The notes below the pieces were generated by a model. That model was not told where the DNA came from. It made no database searches and worked only from the letters and a program-made list of their open reading frames with translations. From contig JABAKD010000012.1 of the NCBI GenBank assembly GCA_012845835.1, positions 14,014,695 to 14,078,694 on the forward strand: a stretch of 64,000 nt of DNA, read 5' to 3'. Each line of letters starts with the position of its first letter. Within the stretch, counting starts at the first letter, position 1. Of the stretch, positions 11,571 through 23,700 are shown in pieces. A program made the translations under genes and the position numbers. The DNA comes from Undaria pinnatifida. Its lineage: Eukaryota > Sar > Phaeophyceae > Laminariales > Alariaceae.

Positions 11571-12548
11571 TGATACGATACGGATACGATGTACTAGCTG
11601 TTCTGAGGCTTCTTTCTTCGGGAGCTCTACAAGCTTTACACCTTGCCTAAAATCTGTTTTCGAGGAAAACTGAAAGTACAACCCAAGCAGTTTTGTCGTC
11701 GGTCGAAAAATATCCCGTCCGTATTTGGATTTTCCGTCAGAGCCTAGCTAGTGTTATCGTGCGTATAGGAAAAAGGGTATGATTTTTTTGCCTCGCGGAA
11801 TTAGACGCTATTCAGTTCGTCCGTGGCTTGTGTGGAACTAAGACAAGAGCTCATCTAGCACAAGAGTGAGTGACCAACGTGGAACCTGCCTATTAATAGT
11901 AGAGAAACCTGCAAAGGGCGTGGCCTGTGTCTGTAACAGCCCATTAATCTTATTATACTAGGTTAATACCTAGGAGGGAATTTGTTTACGTTCGATCACT
12001 TTTGCCTGCCAGCTCAACTCATCGTGGAAGTTTGGTATCCTCATCGGCGTTTTGCACTAGGGTAGTGTCGTGATCACGAGTATGTCCCCGCCTTCCCCGG
12101 CGGCACGTTACTTTAACTCTTTTTTCCGATGCATCTTCCAGGAGCTCGCCTTCGTCATTTTTGTCTTCCAAGATGCTTTTTTTGGCGCTCACCTTCATTT
12201 TTGTCGTACGTACAGTCTTCAGCATTCATGCCACTCTACACTCGTCGATTTTCACCGAATTCTGCTGTACAAATCACCCTTTGGCAACATCCATGTAGGA
12301 GTAATATATGTAAAAGAATAACAAAAATCTGTAAAACAAGCGGCCGGTGTATCACGCAGCTTGTAAATATGATTATCGGCCGTACGTGCGAGCTATCTAT
12401 GTCGAACTCACAGCTGACGCTTTTTTAGTCAGTTTTATAAAACACCAGGTACTATACACACCCCTTACTGTCACCCGTATATAGCGCGACCATAAAAAAC
12501 GGCGCGTGAATGCGGTGGTTCGTATCAAGCGTTTTGTTACGAGTGTCG
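11571..12548. other. intergenic stretch, no gene seen
   Basis: No exon-like stretch or recognised motif. One TATTAATA at 11891 lies in CCTATTAATAGTAG. Confidence 0.4.
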
Positions 12549-12620
12549 TGGTATACTACTGGTAAATGATATGCACTACTGGTATATGATATGCACTACT
12601 GGTATATGATATGCACTACC
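12549..12620 (+). repeat. 24-bp tandem repeat, three units
   Basis: Three near-identical units of ACTGGTATATGATATGCACT plus linker. Too short to say more. Confidence 0.85.
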
Positions 12621-12995
12621 AGGAAAATGGAGGGGTATGAACCCGATTTAAGCGCGTCAGAAATAAAAGCATTCCGGTCTGATCTGTGCGGTGTGTTGTA
12701 TATGACCTTCACCTTTTGCAACCCGCGTTAATAAAAGCACCGGGGATCTGTCTGCCCTGAAATACACAGATCATGAACCAGGGACGATCAAGGCTATGGT
12801 ATTTTAACACTTCATACCCTCATTTTCGCTGCTGGGATTGAGCCGCTCACACTCGAGTTGCTCTCACACGAGTTGCTCTGTACGCGCACACGGTCTAAAA
12901 TACTTTGAGCGATATCATGTTGGTGAAGCGTAGAGCTTACCATTCCACATCGCGGATTCATATCGCATGAAAAATTAACATATCGCGGGGTCGTG

Positions 12996-13290
12996 CTACG
13001 GTAGTCCCCCCACAACAAACTAAATTCTTCAACGAAATCGCCGGTTTTGAAACCAACTCATCATGCCCGGTCATTATATAATATGTCCTCTGAAATAGGG
13101 TGCCCCGTTGCCACCCCGAAGTCATGGTTCGATAGTAGTAGTAGTAGTCCTTCGCAAACAAAAAAACATATGAAGAGAGTTTTTCATCATCTATCTAGTA
13201 GAATCCTTTGTTGTGTGGAGTCAGCGCCATGAAACGTTCGTTAAAAACCACCGCCGTTTTTTTTTTTGGGGGGGGGGGCTGGTATCGTAG
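12996..13290 (-). mobile_element. MITE-like element family A, copy 1 (inverted)
   Basis: Bounded by CTACGGTAG and ATCGTAG with adjoining C/G runs, followed inwards by ACGAAATCGCCGGTTTTGAA at one end and the complementary GTTCGTTAAAAACCACCGCC at the other. It aligns to copies at 14809-15052, 15211-15483 and 45859-46100. No ORF: non-autonomous. Confidence 0.6.
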
Positions 13291-13499
13291 AATCAGTCGT
13301 TCGAATCCAACATCAGCAACCAAGGAAAAGGCGGGGATCCGCACCACTCGCACGAGTGAACGCCCGAGCCACAGCAACTCCCCCCCCCCCAAAAAAAAAA
13401 TCAACATAATAACCCCCCTGACGCGCGTGACACATGCATGCTACAGTAGTCTAGAGGTTTTATTTTTCGTCTGGAATGTTTTCTGAAAATGGGGGAACT

Positions 13500-13760
13500 C
13501 CTTAACCCCAAATCGTCGGGAAAATAAATAAATAATACGTAGGCCATTTTATTTTGCACGATGAAATCTTCTCGTTGTGTACCTGGGCCATGTGGGACGT
13601 TTCATCCGGTAGCTTTCAGCATTGCATTGTTTTTCTTGACCCAAAATCGTCGCAAATAGGCCATCTTATTTTGCATGATGATGATTATCGTTGCGTACCT
13701 ATAGGCCAGATGGGACGTTTCATCCGGTAGCATGCAGCAGCAGCAGAACTAGTTTTCTCG
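13500..13760 (+). repeat. approximately 145-bp tandem duplication
   Basis: Two copies share AAATCGTCG, GCCAT(T/C)TTATTTTGCA and GGGACGTTTCATCCGGTAGC. A diverged relative sits at 15520-15740. Confidence 0.7.
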
Positions 13761-14029
13761 AAATCACTTTTTTGGGAGAGGTCTTAAGCTTCCAAATTGA
13801 GGAATCTAAAAAAAAAAAGTGACCAGTGCACCCCCTATCGAAGCACGCGTCGCGTGCTACGATGATAGACGCGTGCGCTGCACGATCTAGAGGTTCACCA
13901 AGCTCTTTTTCTGAGGGGCTGTGTTTCCCCAATTCGGGAGCTTAAGACATGTCCCTCCCAAAAACTGTTTTGGAGAAGAATAAAACTGCCGCCCTGCCGG
14001 ATGAAAAAATCCCATTGCGTCGAGGTATG

Positions 14030-14530
14030 TTAAGGTATTAGTAGGGTATTAGTCCGTTTGACCACTTGCAAAAGGTTAACCAATAGCTTACCCACACTAA
14101 GCCTTACACAACCCCCCCCCCCCCTGAAACAGCGGGATAGCAGGTCGGCCGGATACATGGGCGGACCTGTCAATTATCCTTCGAAACCCATTGTGATTCC
14201 AGGCGCAGGTTCGTGTCCTGTCGACGACGCCATTTGTTAAAGGTATTAAGAGTGGGGTATTAGTCCGTTTGACCACTTGCAAAAGGTTAACCAATAGCTT
14301 ACCCACACTAAGCCTTACACAACACTCTCTCCCCCTGAAACGGCGGGATACCAGGTCGGCCGGATATACGGGCGGACCTGTCAATTATCCTTTGAAACCC
14401 GTTGCGATTTCACGCGCAGGTTCGTGTCCTGCCGACGACGCCATTTGCTAAGGTATTATTAGTGGAGTATTAGTCTGTTTGACCGCTTGCAAAAGGTTAA
14501 CCAATAGCTCTCCCAAACTAAGCCTTATAA
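14030..14530 (+). repeat. 210-bp tandem repeat with tRNA-like segment, 2.3 units
   Basis: Units start near 14031, 14241 and 14451. Each holds ATTAGTCCGTTTGACCACTT and, in full units, CAGGTCGGCCGGATA and GCAGGTTCGTGTCCTG. Diverged copies in reverse orientation are at 47425-47815, where the corresponding region reads GTGGGTTCAAACCCCAC, a good T-arm. The family may therefore be tRNA-derived. Confidence 0.65.
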
Positions 14531-14808
14531 TAGGTACACGACGAGAACCACCATCATCATGCAAAAACTAAAATGGACTATTATTTTTTTTTTTCCGACG
14601 ATTTTGGGTTAAGGAGCAAACATCATTCAGAAAACATTTCAGACGAAAAATGCACAACCTCTGTCGTAGCATGCGCCCCCCTGCCTATCGTAGCACGCGT
14701 CTTTGGCCGGATCTCACATGTGTCCAAGTTTGTGTAACCTTGCAACCGGAGCGTGTGTTGATAAAAGCACCGGCGATCGGAAGCATGCTTCGATAGAGGA
14801 CCCTGATT

Positions 14809-15052
14809 CTACGACAATGGCGATTTTCTTGAACGAGCACGTAGTTTAATAATGGCTGCTCGACACGAGGAATAGGATGCTATAAAAAAACTACCAAGTG
14901 ACCTTCAGGTTCCTTCTTGTTGGAAAGGACTAATCCAACGATGAGGTCGGGGAGGCAAAACGGGCACCGTATTTAAGGAGACAAGGCCGTGAGCTGGTTT
15001 CAAAACCGGCGATTTCTTAAAAAGAAAAGTTGAGGGGGGGGGGCTGCCGTAG
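14809..15052 (+). mobile_element. MITE-like element family A, copy 2
   Basis: Same orientation as the 45859-46100 copy. Shared internal words include ATGGCTGCT(A/C)GACACGAG and GAGCTGGTTTCAAAACCGG. Ends carry the CTACG/CGTAG inverted repeat and a G run. Confidence 0.6.
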
Positions 15053-15210
15053 AAGGGCACGGAGGGCGCACCCACCCTTGTTTTTTTAGGCTCCTCACTC
15101 GAAAAAGAAAAATAGGTATCTAGGAAAAATTGGGAGTGGTCCTCGATGAACGATCATGCAAGGTGACGCTTGATACGACAGAGGTAGCAGTTTTCGTCTG
15201 AAGAGTCGTT

Positions 15211-15483
15211 CTACGGAAGCCCCCCCCAGCGTACAACTTCGTCAACGAAATCGTCGGTTTCAAATCCAGCTCCCCACTCGTGTCTCCTTGAATGCGGTGT
15301 CCCTCGACACCCCGACGTCACAATCGATCGTCGATAGACCCTTTCTTTGCAGACACAGGAAAATATGTGGATGCTTTATTTTCAATGGTACATCCTTCCA
15401 CTCGTCGTGTCGAGCAGGCTCCGCGTGATACGTTCGTTAAATAAAGAAAATCGCTGGGTTTTTTTTGGGGGGGGCTATCGTAG
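15211..15483 (-). mobile_element. MITE-like element family A, copy 3 (inverted)
   Basis: Begins CTACGGAAGCCCCCCC and ends GGGGGGGCTATCGTAG. Internal homology to copies 1, 2 and 4. It lies only about 160 bp from copy 2 in opposite orientation, so the pair could form a large hairpin. Confidence 0.6.
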
Positions 15484-17039
15484 AATCACCTCTGAAACGT
15501 TTTCTGAATGACGATTGTCCTAACCCAAAAATCGTCATCCGAAAAAAGAAACAAAAAAAAAATTGCGATGTTTTTCGTTGTGTACCTGTGCGCCCCATAT
15601 GGGATTTTTTCATCCTCGGCGGGAGATGGAAGCTTTTGAGTTTTTCTGCCCAAAATTGTTTTTGGGACGGGACATGTCTTGAGCTCCCAAATGGAGGAAT
15701 ACTCGGAAAAAAAAGTGGCCAACCTTTATCGTAGCACGCGTTCTTGAAAAATGAACACATGAGCAACAAAACATATACATGGTGCAAAAAATAGCCATCC
15801 CAACACTGCAGTCAGGGGGAGCTGCGGAATTTTTATGAGCTCCAAACATGAGGACAGGTCATCGTTATATCTCACCCGCGCGCAACACGACTTTGAAGGC
15901 ATTCGCTCGCCCGATCCGACCCACGCGCCTAGGTGCGGGCCATACTATACCTCGTGCTATAGCTCATATCATAATGTATCACCTCAAAAACAAACACACT
16001 CGTAAGACGATCAGAGTAAGGTTCCGGTAGTTTCACAATTGAGGGAGCTCAACCGGTCACATGATTACATTTTGGTAGAAAAAAATAAAAAAAACCCTAC
16101 CGCACTATAGAGGGATGACTCAAAGAGACTTGACTGATATTGCGAAGACTTTATTAGTAATAGGTTTGAGGAGGCCCGTCACTCAAAGGCAAAGTCTCCG
16201 CCAAAAATCGGTATACCTCAATAACACCTTAATGCATCTATCGTAGCGCGCGCGTCGTCTGTCTGCCCTGAGACACAGATGACGAACAGAGATCCGACCT
16301 CTGTCCGAATGTGTGTGGTTAACCTTGCAGCCCGCGTTGCTTCGTGTGGCATTGATGCTGCACATGCTGCACCGTGTAATCGTTTGATTTGTACTCGAAC
16401 GCAGCCAACGACACGCGCTGCCCTGCTGTTCCTCAGGCGCACCTCTAACCTCCGGTACACAACAAGTTATCATGCATCGAGCAACGAGCCCAAGCAAAGT
16501 ATGCTGAACAGTACAACAGGAGTATAACAGCCAGGTACAACTGGGGTGTTCTGGCTCAGTCTAGATACATTATGCCACTTGTATGACTTTCGCGCAAAAG
16601 AGCGCGACGTTACCAAGAGTTAGCAGGAAACCACATAAACAATCATGGCTACTGCTGTCGTAATCGTTAATTTTATAGGTCATCTTTCCCCTCTTCAACT
16701 CCCAAAAAGGTTTCGTTACGGTGCCTCAAGTGCCTCAAGGCCTTCCTCGTTTTATCTATACAAACGCCGCTTCATTCCCACCGTTGTTGCGACCCCACGC
16801 CGAAGAAATCTGGTCAACTTTAACGAAAAACTAGCCAGAGAGGGGAGGGGGGCGCAGGGGGGGGGACCCCTTCCCTTAGCTTCGCTCTCACGACCCTTCA
16901 CAAAACGTGGGACCTACCCAGCGCGGGGGAAATAGGACGGCGCTCTCCTTCCCACCCAAAATTATAAAAATGTTATCTCCGCACCGTCATGAGGAAAGGG
17001 TTGGTTCACTCGTACACGCGTGCGAGAGGAGACCCAAAA
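15484..17039. other. intergenic stretch, no gene seen
   Basis: Contains a diverged relative of the 13.5-kb duplication (15520-15740) and a segment near 16245-16340 (GTCTGTCTGCCCTGA) that recurs at 12690-12770. An open stretch at 16645-16935 has no family resemblance or splice support. Confidence 0.4.
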
Positions 17040-17700
17040 GCGGGGGAACGTTAAGCCAAGCAAAGCCAAGCAAAAGCTGAGCGAAGCCAAGCTGAGCTAA
17101 GCTGAAGCTTAGCTAAGCCAAGCAAAAGCTAGAAAGACCAGCTAAAACAAGCCAAGACCAGCGAAGGCAAGCTAAGCTGCGCTACGCCAAGCCCAGGCAA
17201 ACTAACGTAACACTAACGCAACGCTGAAGTCCAGCTAAGGCAAAGTTAAAGCCAAGCTAAGCCCAGCTAAGCCAAGCTTTCTAAGCTATGCTAAGCGAAG
17301 CCAAGTCAAACCATGCTAAGCTAAGCCAACATATGCCAACCCAACCCAAGGAAAGCCAAGGTAAGCCCAGCAAAGCTAGGGTAAGTAACGCCAAGCTAAA
17401 GCAGAGCTTTTTAAGCAAGCTATTTCAGCCAAGCTACTTGTAAGCATGGCGGAACATGTTTAAGATGGCGCAGAGCTAAGCGACCCCTCACTACGTTACC
17501 GAAAGCCAAAACAAGGTAAGTAATGCAAAGCGAAACAAAGCCAAGGAAAGCAAGCGAAGCAAAACTAAGCAACTCAGTGGTGACGCACAACGCACAGCAC
17601 ACAGACAAGACAAAAAACGAAACCAAAGCTGAGCTAAGCTTAGAACAGGCTTGCTTACGCCTAGCGCTATAGCCCAGAGGCCAAGGCTACCATGCTAAGC
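17040..17700 (+). repeat. degenerate AAGCC/AAGCT pentamer-type repeat
   Basis: About 650 bp dominated by AAGCCAAGC and AAGCTAAGC words, increasingly degenerate to the right. Confidence 0.85.
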
Positions 17701-18063
17701 CAAGCTACAATCTAACCCACGAAAAACGAAACAAACAAGACACGGAGGGAAAGGAAGAACGCGAGAAGGCTTAACTCGACACGCCCACCGCTCATCGCTA
17801 GCTAGCTGACGGTACAGCTATTAAATAGCTAGCTTCCACGAGGGAGGAAAATACTAACAATGTGGTGCCAATCCTACGGTACGCAGCGCGACCCCCGCCC
17901 CTTCCACCAAACTCCGGCGACGCCAAAAGCACAAAAGAAAACACTCGGTCGAGAACCCAAACGACAAAAAAGAGCCCTTTCGCTGCTCCCACCCCCCCCC
18001 CCATCCTCCCCTCGGAAGCCTCTCAAACACCTCTCCAAGTCCCATCCCCGTAACAAACACGCC

Positions 18064-18361
18064 TCACACAATCGTTCTTGCTCTAGCACTGTCTCCCCGG
18101 TCCGCGCTTCGCCGTCCCCCCCTCCACCCCAACATCCCCCCCCCTCCCTCCACTCCATCGCCTCCTCCACTGCTATGAATTCCCAAGGAAGGCTCCATCA
18201 TCCACGCCGGCTCGCCGGGCATATTCGGGGGGGTATTTAACCCTTCTCTTTCCATCGCGTCCCCCCCCCCCCCCCCCAGCCCCCCCGCTGCTACAGCCTC
18301 CGCTGCCGCTCGCCCCACGGCCCCGGCGGCGCCCGCTGCCCCCCAACCCATCGCCATCTCC
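18064..18361 (-). CDS. possible terminal exon of the STIMATE-like gene
   Basis: After an AG acceptor (ATCAG, 18362-18366) a frame stays open to a stop at 18064-18066 and supplies exactly the phase needed by the donor of exon 5 (GTAAGT, 20711-20716). It would encode a Gly/Ala-rich linker, then NTPPNMPGEPAWMMEPSLGI and a GRRSADRGDSARARTIV end, a polar tail as in animal STIMATE. If unused, the gene ends at the TAA at 20713-20715. The stretch is low-complexity, so this rests on phase and the non-repetitive part only. Confidence 0.35.
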
Positions 18362-20712
18362 CTGATCGTCCGACATGTGTTCGTATCTGCACGTTGAGCC
18401 ATAACGTACCAGCGGCATTAGTGCAGCATCCTCGGGACTCTCACCGTATCTGCATGGTTTGATTTTCATGCGTTGGTCGGCCGTACGAGGTTCGGTCAGT
18501 AACCCCAGTTTTGGGTTTCCATCTTTGACTTTGTGCGGTAGGCGTGTGGAGTGGCGCAGGATAATCGAGGCACTAGGGAATGTCACCGTTTTTTTTAATG
18601 TTTTGGTGAAAAAGAAATGTGAGAGCTTTTTAGTTTGCTTGGGCGAAAAGGGTGCGCGGCCGAGCGCGAACGCACGCACTTCGGCCAGTTAACGCCATGA
18701 TCGGGGTTCCACCTCAACAATATAGGATAGGGGTGGCGGGTGGGTCGGGGCGGCGGCGACAGGCGGGCGAGGGCGGGGGGCGGGGGGGGGGGGGGGGGGT
18801 GATCAGTAGACAGACGCGACGCATCTGTTCCTTAACCCCTTTAGAGCCCCAAAATCCCTCCCTATACAAATTTGAAGTAATTTTGTCCCCAAAGAGGGTT
18901 TCCAGTTGTAAACGCGTTAAACCTGAGCGACAGTAGTCCTACATCCTCGTGACCGCCACCCCGACCGCTTGTTTTTCTTTTTCCGTCAAATTTGTCAAGT
19001 ATGAGCGTTTTGTGTTGGTCGGCCGAACGGCTTTGTGCCGTGGCCGCACAAACGCACACGGTTCTGCCAGTGAACGCCAGGTTTTCCATCTCTACTTTGT
19101 GGGATAAGGGTGAGGGGAGGAGCGGGGGGGGGGAATCAACTACGAAGGCAGATGATACCGACTTCAGTGATGAAATAAAATCGTCGGTGAAACTTTTCCG
19201 GTTACTTTCGCGTTGGGCACTGTTTTTTTTAAAGCGTTCGATTGCTTTTGTAGGGTTTAATTTGTACCAGGTACCTGGTGTAGCTCATAGGAACGCCTGT
19301 GTTCTCCCTTCCAAACCCACGACACCCCCGGGATTTTACGCCAATCACATCCCGAAGGGGAGTGTTGTATCTACTATTAATATAAACAGCACATGTTGAC
19401 TTCTATAACGAACTCCTTGTTTACCTCCTAGCCGAACAAAAGGAAACTCGCGCAAACCCCAAGTATAAACAGCTTGTCCTCCTTCAAAACGAGGAGAAAC
19501 TGTGAAACTACGAAAGGGTTGCAGATGTCTTCGTGCAGAAGCCGGGCGCAAAAGTAGGAGATATACACAGGTCCGACATGATCTCCTGTGTGTTGGCAGA
19601 GAAGGGTTTGCATGTTTTTATGAGTAAAAAAAAAGCGTGATCGTTGCCCCCGGTACGCAGTGCTCAAAGCAATCAACCATCATGTACAAGTGCGAGCGCA
19701 CGTCAGAGCAGAGATATTAAAGCGTACCGCGTAATATACAGCGTGCTGCACGAGCATAAGGCACGTCCGTAGTTCCCAGGCTATTGGCCCAGGCTATTGG
19801 CCCAAGCTGTTGGCTCTCTTACAGAGCGAACAAGTGATGACCCCAGCAACGGCCCGGGTTTCTGATAGGGGGGGACCAAAATTTCGTGTCCGAATTACAA
19901 CGCAAGGACAGATCATGATCTGGGTATCCTAGATCCTAACATCCAACAAGCACATACTGTAGACCCCTGGCCTATGATCTGCACGGCCCAGATCATGTTT
20001 CCGGGTGGGAGCCGAGCGATCTGCATCACCTAGCACATGTTTCCTGAGTTGGAGCTGCACTTCACAGATCCTGCGCATCATATCGCATGTAGTGACAGGT
20101 ACATGATCGACATGATGTAGATGATCTATCTTTATCGCAATCTGTCTTCGGTACAATGCCAAGAGCTCCACGACATGCGCCCCGATTGATACTACTCGTA
20201 CCGCCTGCCGCTCGCGCATACTATATTAGACAGTCGATACAGCTTGATGCAGCCGACCTTTCCATTATGATAACGTGACCGCGATTTTTTGTAATTTCTG
20301 TTGGGTTGGAAAACAAGAAAAAAAAATAGTAGTGAAACCGACGAATGTCATCACCCAAGGCCAACCAACCCACGACAACACTAGGTTATCAAATACAAAA
20401 ATCGTACGAAAAAGTACTTCTAACAATTTTTTTCGCTCCAAGTTTCATTGGTTGGGTTGGCCTCAGATTGTTTGCCACATTCGACGGTTTTAATACTAGC
20501 AACAGTACAACATATTTTCCTACCCAATTCCTACCAAAAACCAATCTAAGCTGGCACATGGCAAACACCCTACTGCTTGTAACGCTAAGCATATTGCCTA
20601 TTCCACCTGGGAACCCCACAAGGGTTCATCGACACCTGCCATGATCATCTCAACTTTCGGTTTCGACTGCAGCGGTTGTACACGAAAAACAAAACAAGAG
20701 AAAAAACCCAAC
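18362..20712 (-). other. possible last STIMATE intron or 3' flank
   Basis: Holds G/C runs (18780-18800), a dispersed repeat at 18838-18930 that recurs at 40905-40995 (core CCCCAAAATCCCTCCC, then TTTGTCCCC), and one TATTAATA at 19375. No exon-like stretch seen otherwise. Confidence 0.4.
18838..18930 (+). repeat. dispersed repeat, copy 1
   Basis: Starts GAGCCCCAAAATCCCTCCC and continues with ATACAAATTTGAAGTA, GGGTTTCCAGT and AACGCGTTAA. It aligns to 40905-40995 along about 85 bp. Confidence 0.7.
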
Positions 20713-23700
20713 TTACTTTCCGAAGTCCCCATGGGCATCCGGTATGGCCTTCTCCGACATTAGCACGTTATCCAGCACCCAGAACTGCAGGGCGTTCAGT
20801 ATCCTGCGGGTGCGGATGAAGGGTCGGGCAGGGTGCAAGGGCCAAGCCACACAGCGTTAGCATGCTCCGGGGAACATAGCCAGGAGGCGCCAGTTTTGGG
20901 GGTCCGCAAGTCACACCCTCAGGAATTTCCACACTTAACGCTAGTATATTAAGTCTAGACGGTCGTCCGTATTAGGTCTAGACGGCCGTCTGTCACAGGT
21001 CTAGACTGCCGCCCGTCACAAGTCTAGACGGCCGTCGTATCAGGTCTAGACGGACGTCCGTCACAGGTTTAGACGGCCGTCCGTCACACGTCTACACGGT
21101 TGTCCGTCGCAGGTATGCTTGACTTCAACTCAAGACTTCAGAGGGAAAAAATATTGAAAACAGATGACAATGACGCATCGACCACAACCCGCATCGCTCG
21201 CCTTGCTTCCTTCCTTTCTTCCTCACTAAGGGCAGCTAATCATCAATCATCAATCATCAACCAGCTCCGGGTGCAAACAAAAAAACTGAACTAAACAACG
21301 CAATAAAAACAAACGAACGCCGCATGTGGCAACCCCCAACCCGTGTCGCTCTGATATCGCTCTGACATCATCTGTTTTCCTTCCTTCCTTCCTTACAAAG
21401 GGCATTCCTTACAAAGGGCAGATGATATCATAGCGATATCATAGCTATGATAGCGATATCATAGCGACGATCGGTTTGTTCTTGGTCCATTTGAACAAAA
21501 TATATGCGAATGTATTGGGTAATAAAAGCCTACTCTGCCCTCCTTCTTCCTGTCTTCCTTCTCCACTAAGACAGATGCTCATGACGATCGTTAGCTCCAG
21601 CTCGGGGTAGAAAAACAAAACAAATCAAAACAAAAACACCAACACCGACCAAACAACAAAAGCACGCTGCGTTGTAAAACTCCCATACCCCGCTGCGGTG
21701 GAAAAAGGTTTCAGTCAACGGTATACCCCCTCCGCATCGCTCTGCCTTCCTCCCTTTCTCACCAAGGGCAGATGATCATGACCATGACCATCAGCATCAA
21801 CTATTTTTTTGGTTTATTTGAGCGAAAACAAATGCAAGCTTTTTGGGTCAAAACCTATTCTGCCTTCTTTCCTCCCTCACCAAGGGCAGATGATCATCAC
21901 GATCGTCAGCTCCAGTTCAGGGTAGGAGCTGACGGGCGAGAAGAGGGCCTTGGCGAGGGACGAGAGCACCTCGTCCATAGTGATGACAATGGTTGTCGTT
22001 ACCGCCTTGCACACCACAAGGATCACCATGTACGCTAGCAGCTGCGTCCGGTATACGGAGAACAGCGGCGGGGTTCCGTAGTCTCCCGTCACCTGGGGGA
22101 AAGCGGAAGAAAACAAGCGAGTGAGCGGACAAGCAGGTGTTCGATCAAGCGATCGAGCAACTAATCATTCAACACAAAGCAAACTAATCAAACAAATCAA
22201 ACAAATCGACCAATTAACCACTCAAACCACTACCCCACCAGCTAATCAACCAACAAATCAAGCGAGGAAACAAGCAAGCAGGAAACTGAGCAAGGGACCA
22301 AGCCAGAAAATAAGCAAAGACGTCAACACGTATGAAGAAAATGCAAGCAATATGTAAGAAAAGCGAAGGCGCGAACACGTGAAGCATGCGAGCAAGCGAG
22401 CATAAGAAGCAAGGGGGCAAATAAGCGCGCGAGAAACTAAGCAAACGACAGCACACATATCAAGTAAGCATCAACCAGCCACCAACAAATCCATCAACTA
22501 CTTCCACAAAATAAATAAATGAATCGAATCCACGAAACCCATCAACCAATCAAAATCCATCGACCAACCAACCAACCAATCAAATGAAGCAACCAACACA
22601 CCAAAAAAATCAACCAAACCAATCAATCAATCAATCAATCAGCAAAGAGAAAGCAAAACGAAGAGGGGTTTCCTACTGACCAGGAGGCTGCTGATGCCGA
22701 ACCGCCTGGCGGTGAGCTCCTGCACTCTTACGAAGCACCAGATCATGAACGTTCCGATCGCGATGTCCAACAAAAAATTAACAAAGTACATGGCGCACTC
22801 ATCCGATCCCGTTATCCCACCACCCTGCCGGTCCCGAAAAAAAAAACACAAACCACAAACACCACGCCACCGCCACCATAAAAGCAAAGGAGCACGAGCA
22901 CGAGCACGAGCACAGGCACGAGCAAGGGGAGGGTGGGGTTGGGGGAGTACCATTGTCAGTACATTGTCGGTAACGCGGACGTGGGTTTTCTAGATAAAAT
23001 AGGTCTGAGAACATTATATGATAAACACGTTGAAAGGGGGGAGAGGGAGAAGCAAGACCACGGGGCGGCGGAGGGGGAGGAGCAGGAGCGGGAGGAAGAG
23101 GAGGGAGAAGAGCAGAAGGAGGAGAAGGAGCAGCAGCAAGAGCGGGGGATAAGCAAGGAAGATTGGTGGTTGAGGTGGGGGGTAAGGGACGGTGGGGGGT
23201 AAGGGACGGTGGGACGCACAGGGGGGGACAGGGGAAGCATGGTGATCGAGATTGGGGGGAAGGGGCGGAGTGACCAATTGCTTTGGCGCCGTCGCCACAA
23301 TACGGTGATTGAGGTGGCGGCGCTAGCGTGGGGGGGGGAAGGGGCGGGGGGTGGGGGGGGCGGGGCGGGAGAACCAAATCATTCGGTGCCGTCGCCAGGC
23401 CCTTGGTTTTAGTGTAACTCCTAGACGCAGGCCCACAGCGGCGACGCCTCGTTCTCATTACAAATACTGCTACGAACAAAAACACAAGAAAATACACTAT
23501 TTGCATACAAACAGCGATAAAAGTAACCCGTAGAGCGTGGGTCAAGCCTTACCCTCAATGACCTGTCTTAAGCTCTTGATGTTACCCACCGATTAAAATC
23601 GATAAAACCGGGGATGATATTTACCGCCCCTGGGGGTTCCATAGTCCTACTACACTTTTGATCAACAATGGGCACACACCTCTTGTATGGAGAGTACGAT

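Noticed and set aside
16645-16935. 97-codon ORF starting with ATG
   Set aside because: Ends in G runs, no family, no splice partner; likely chance.
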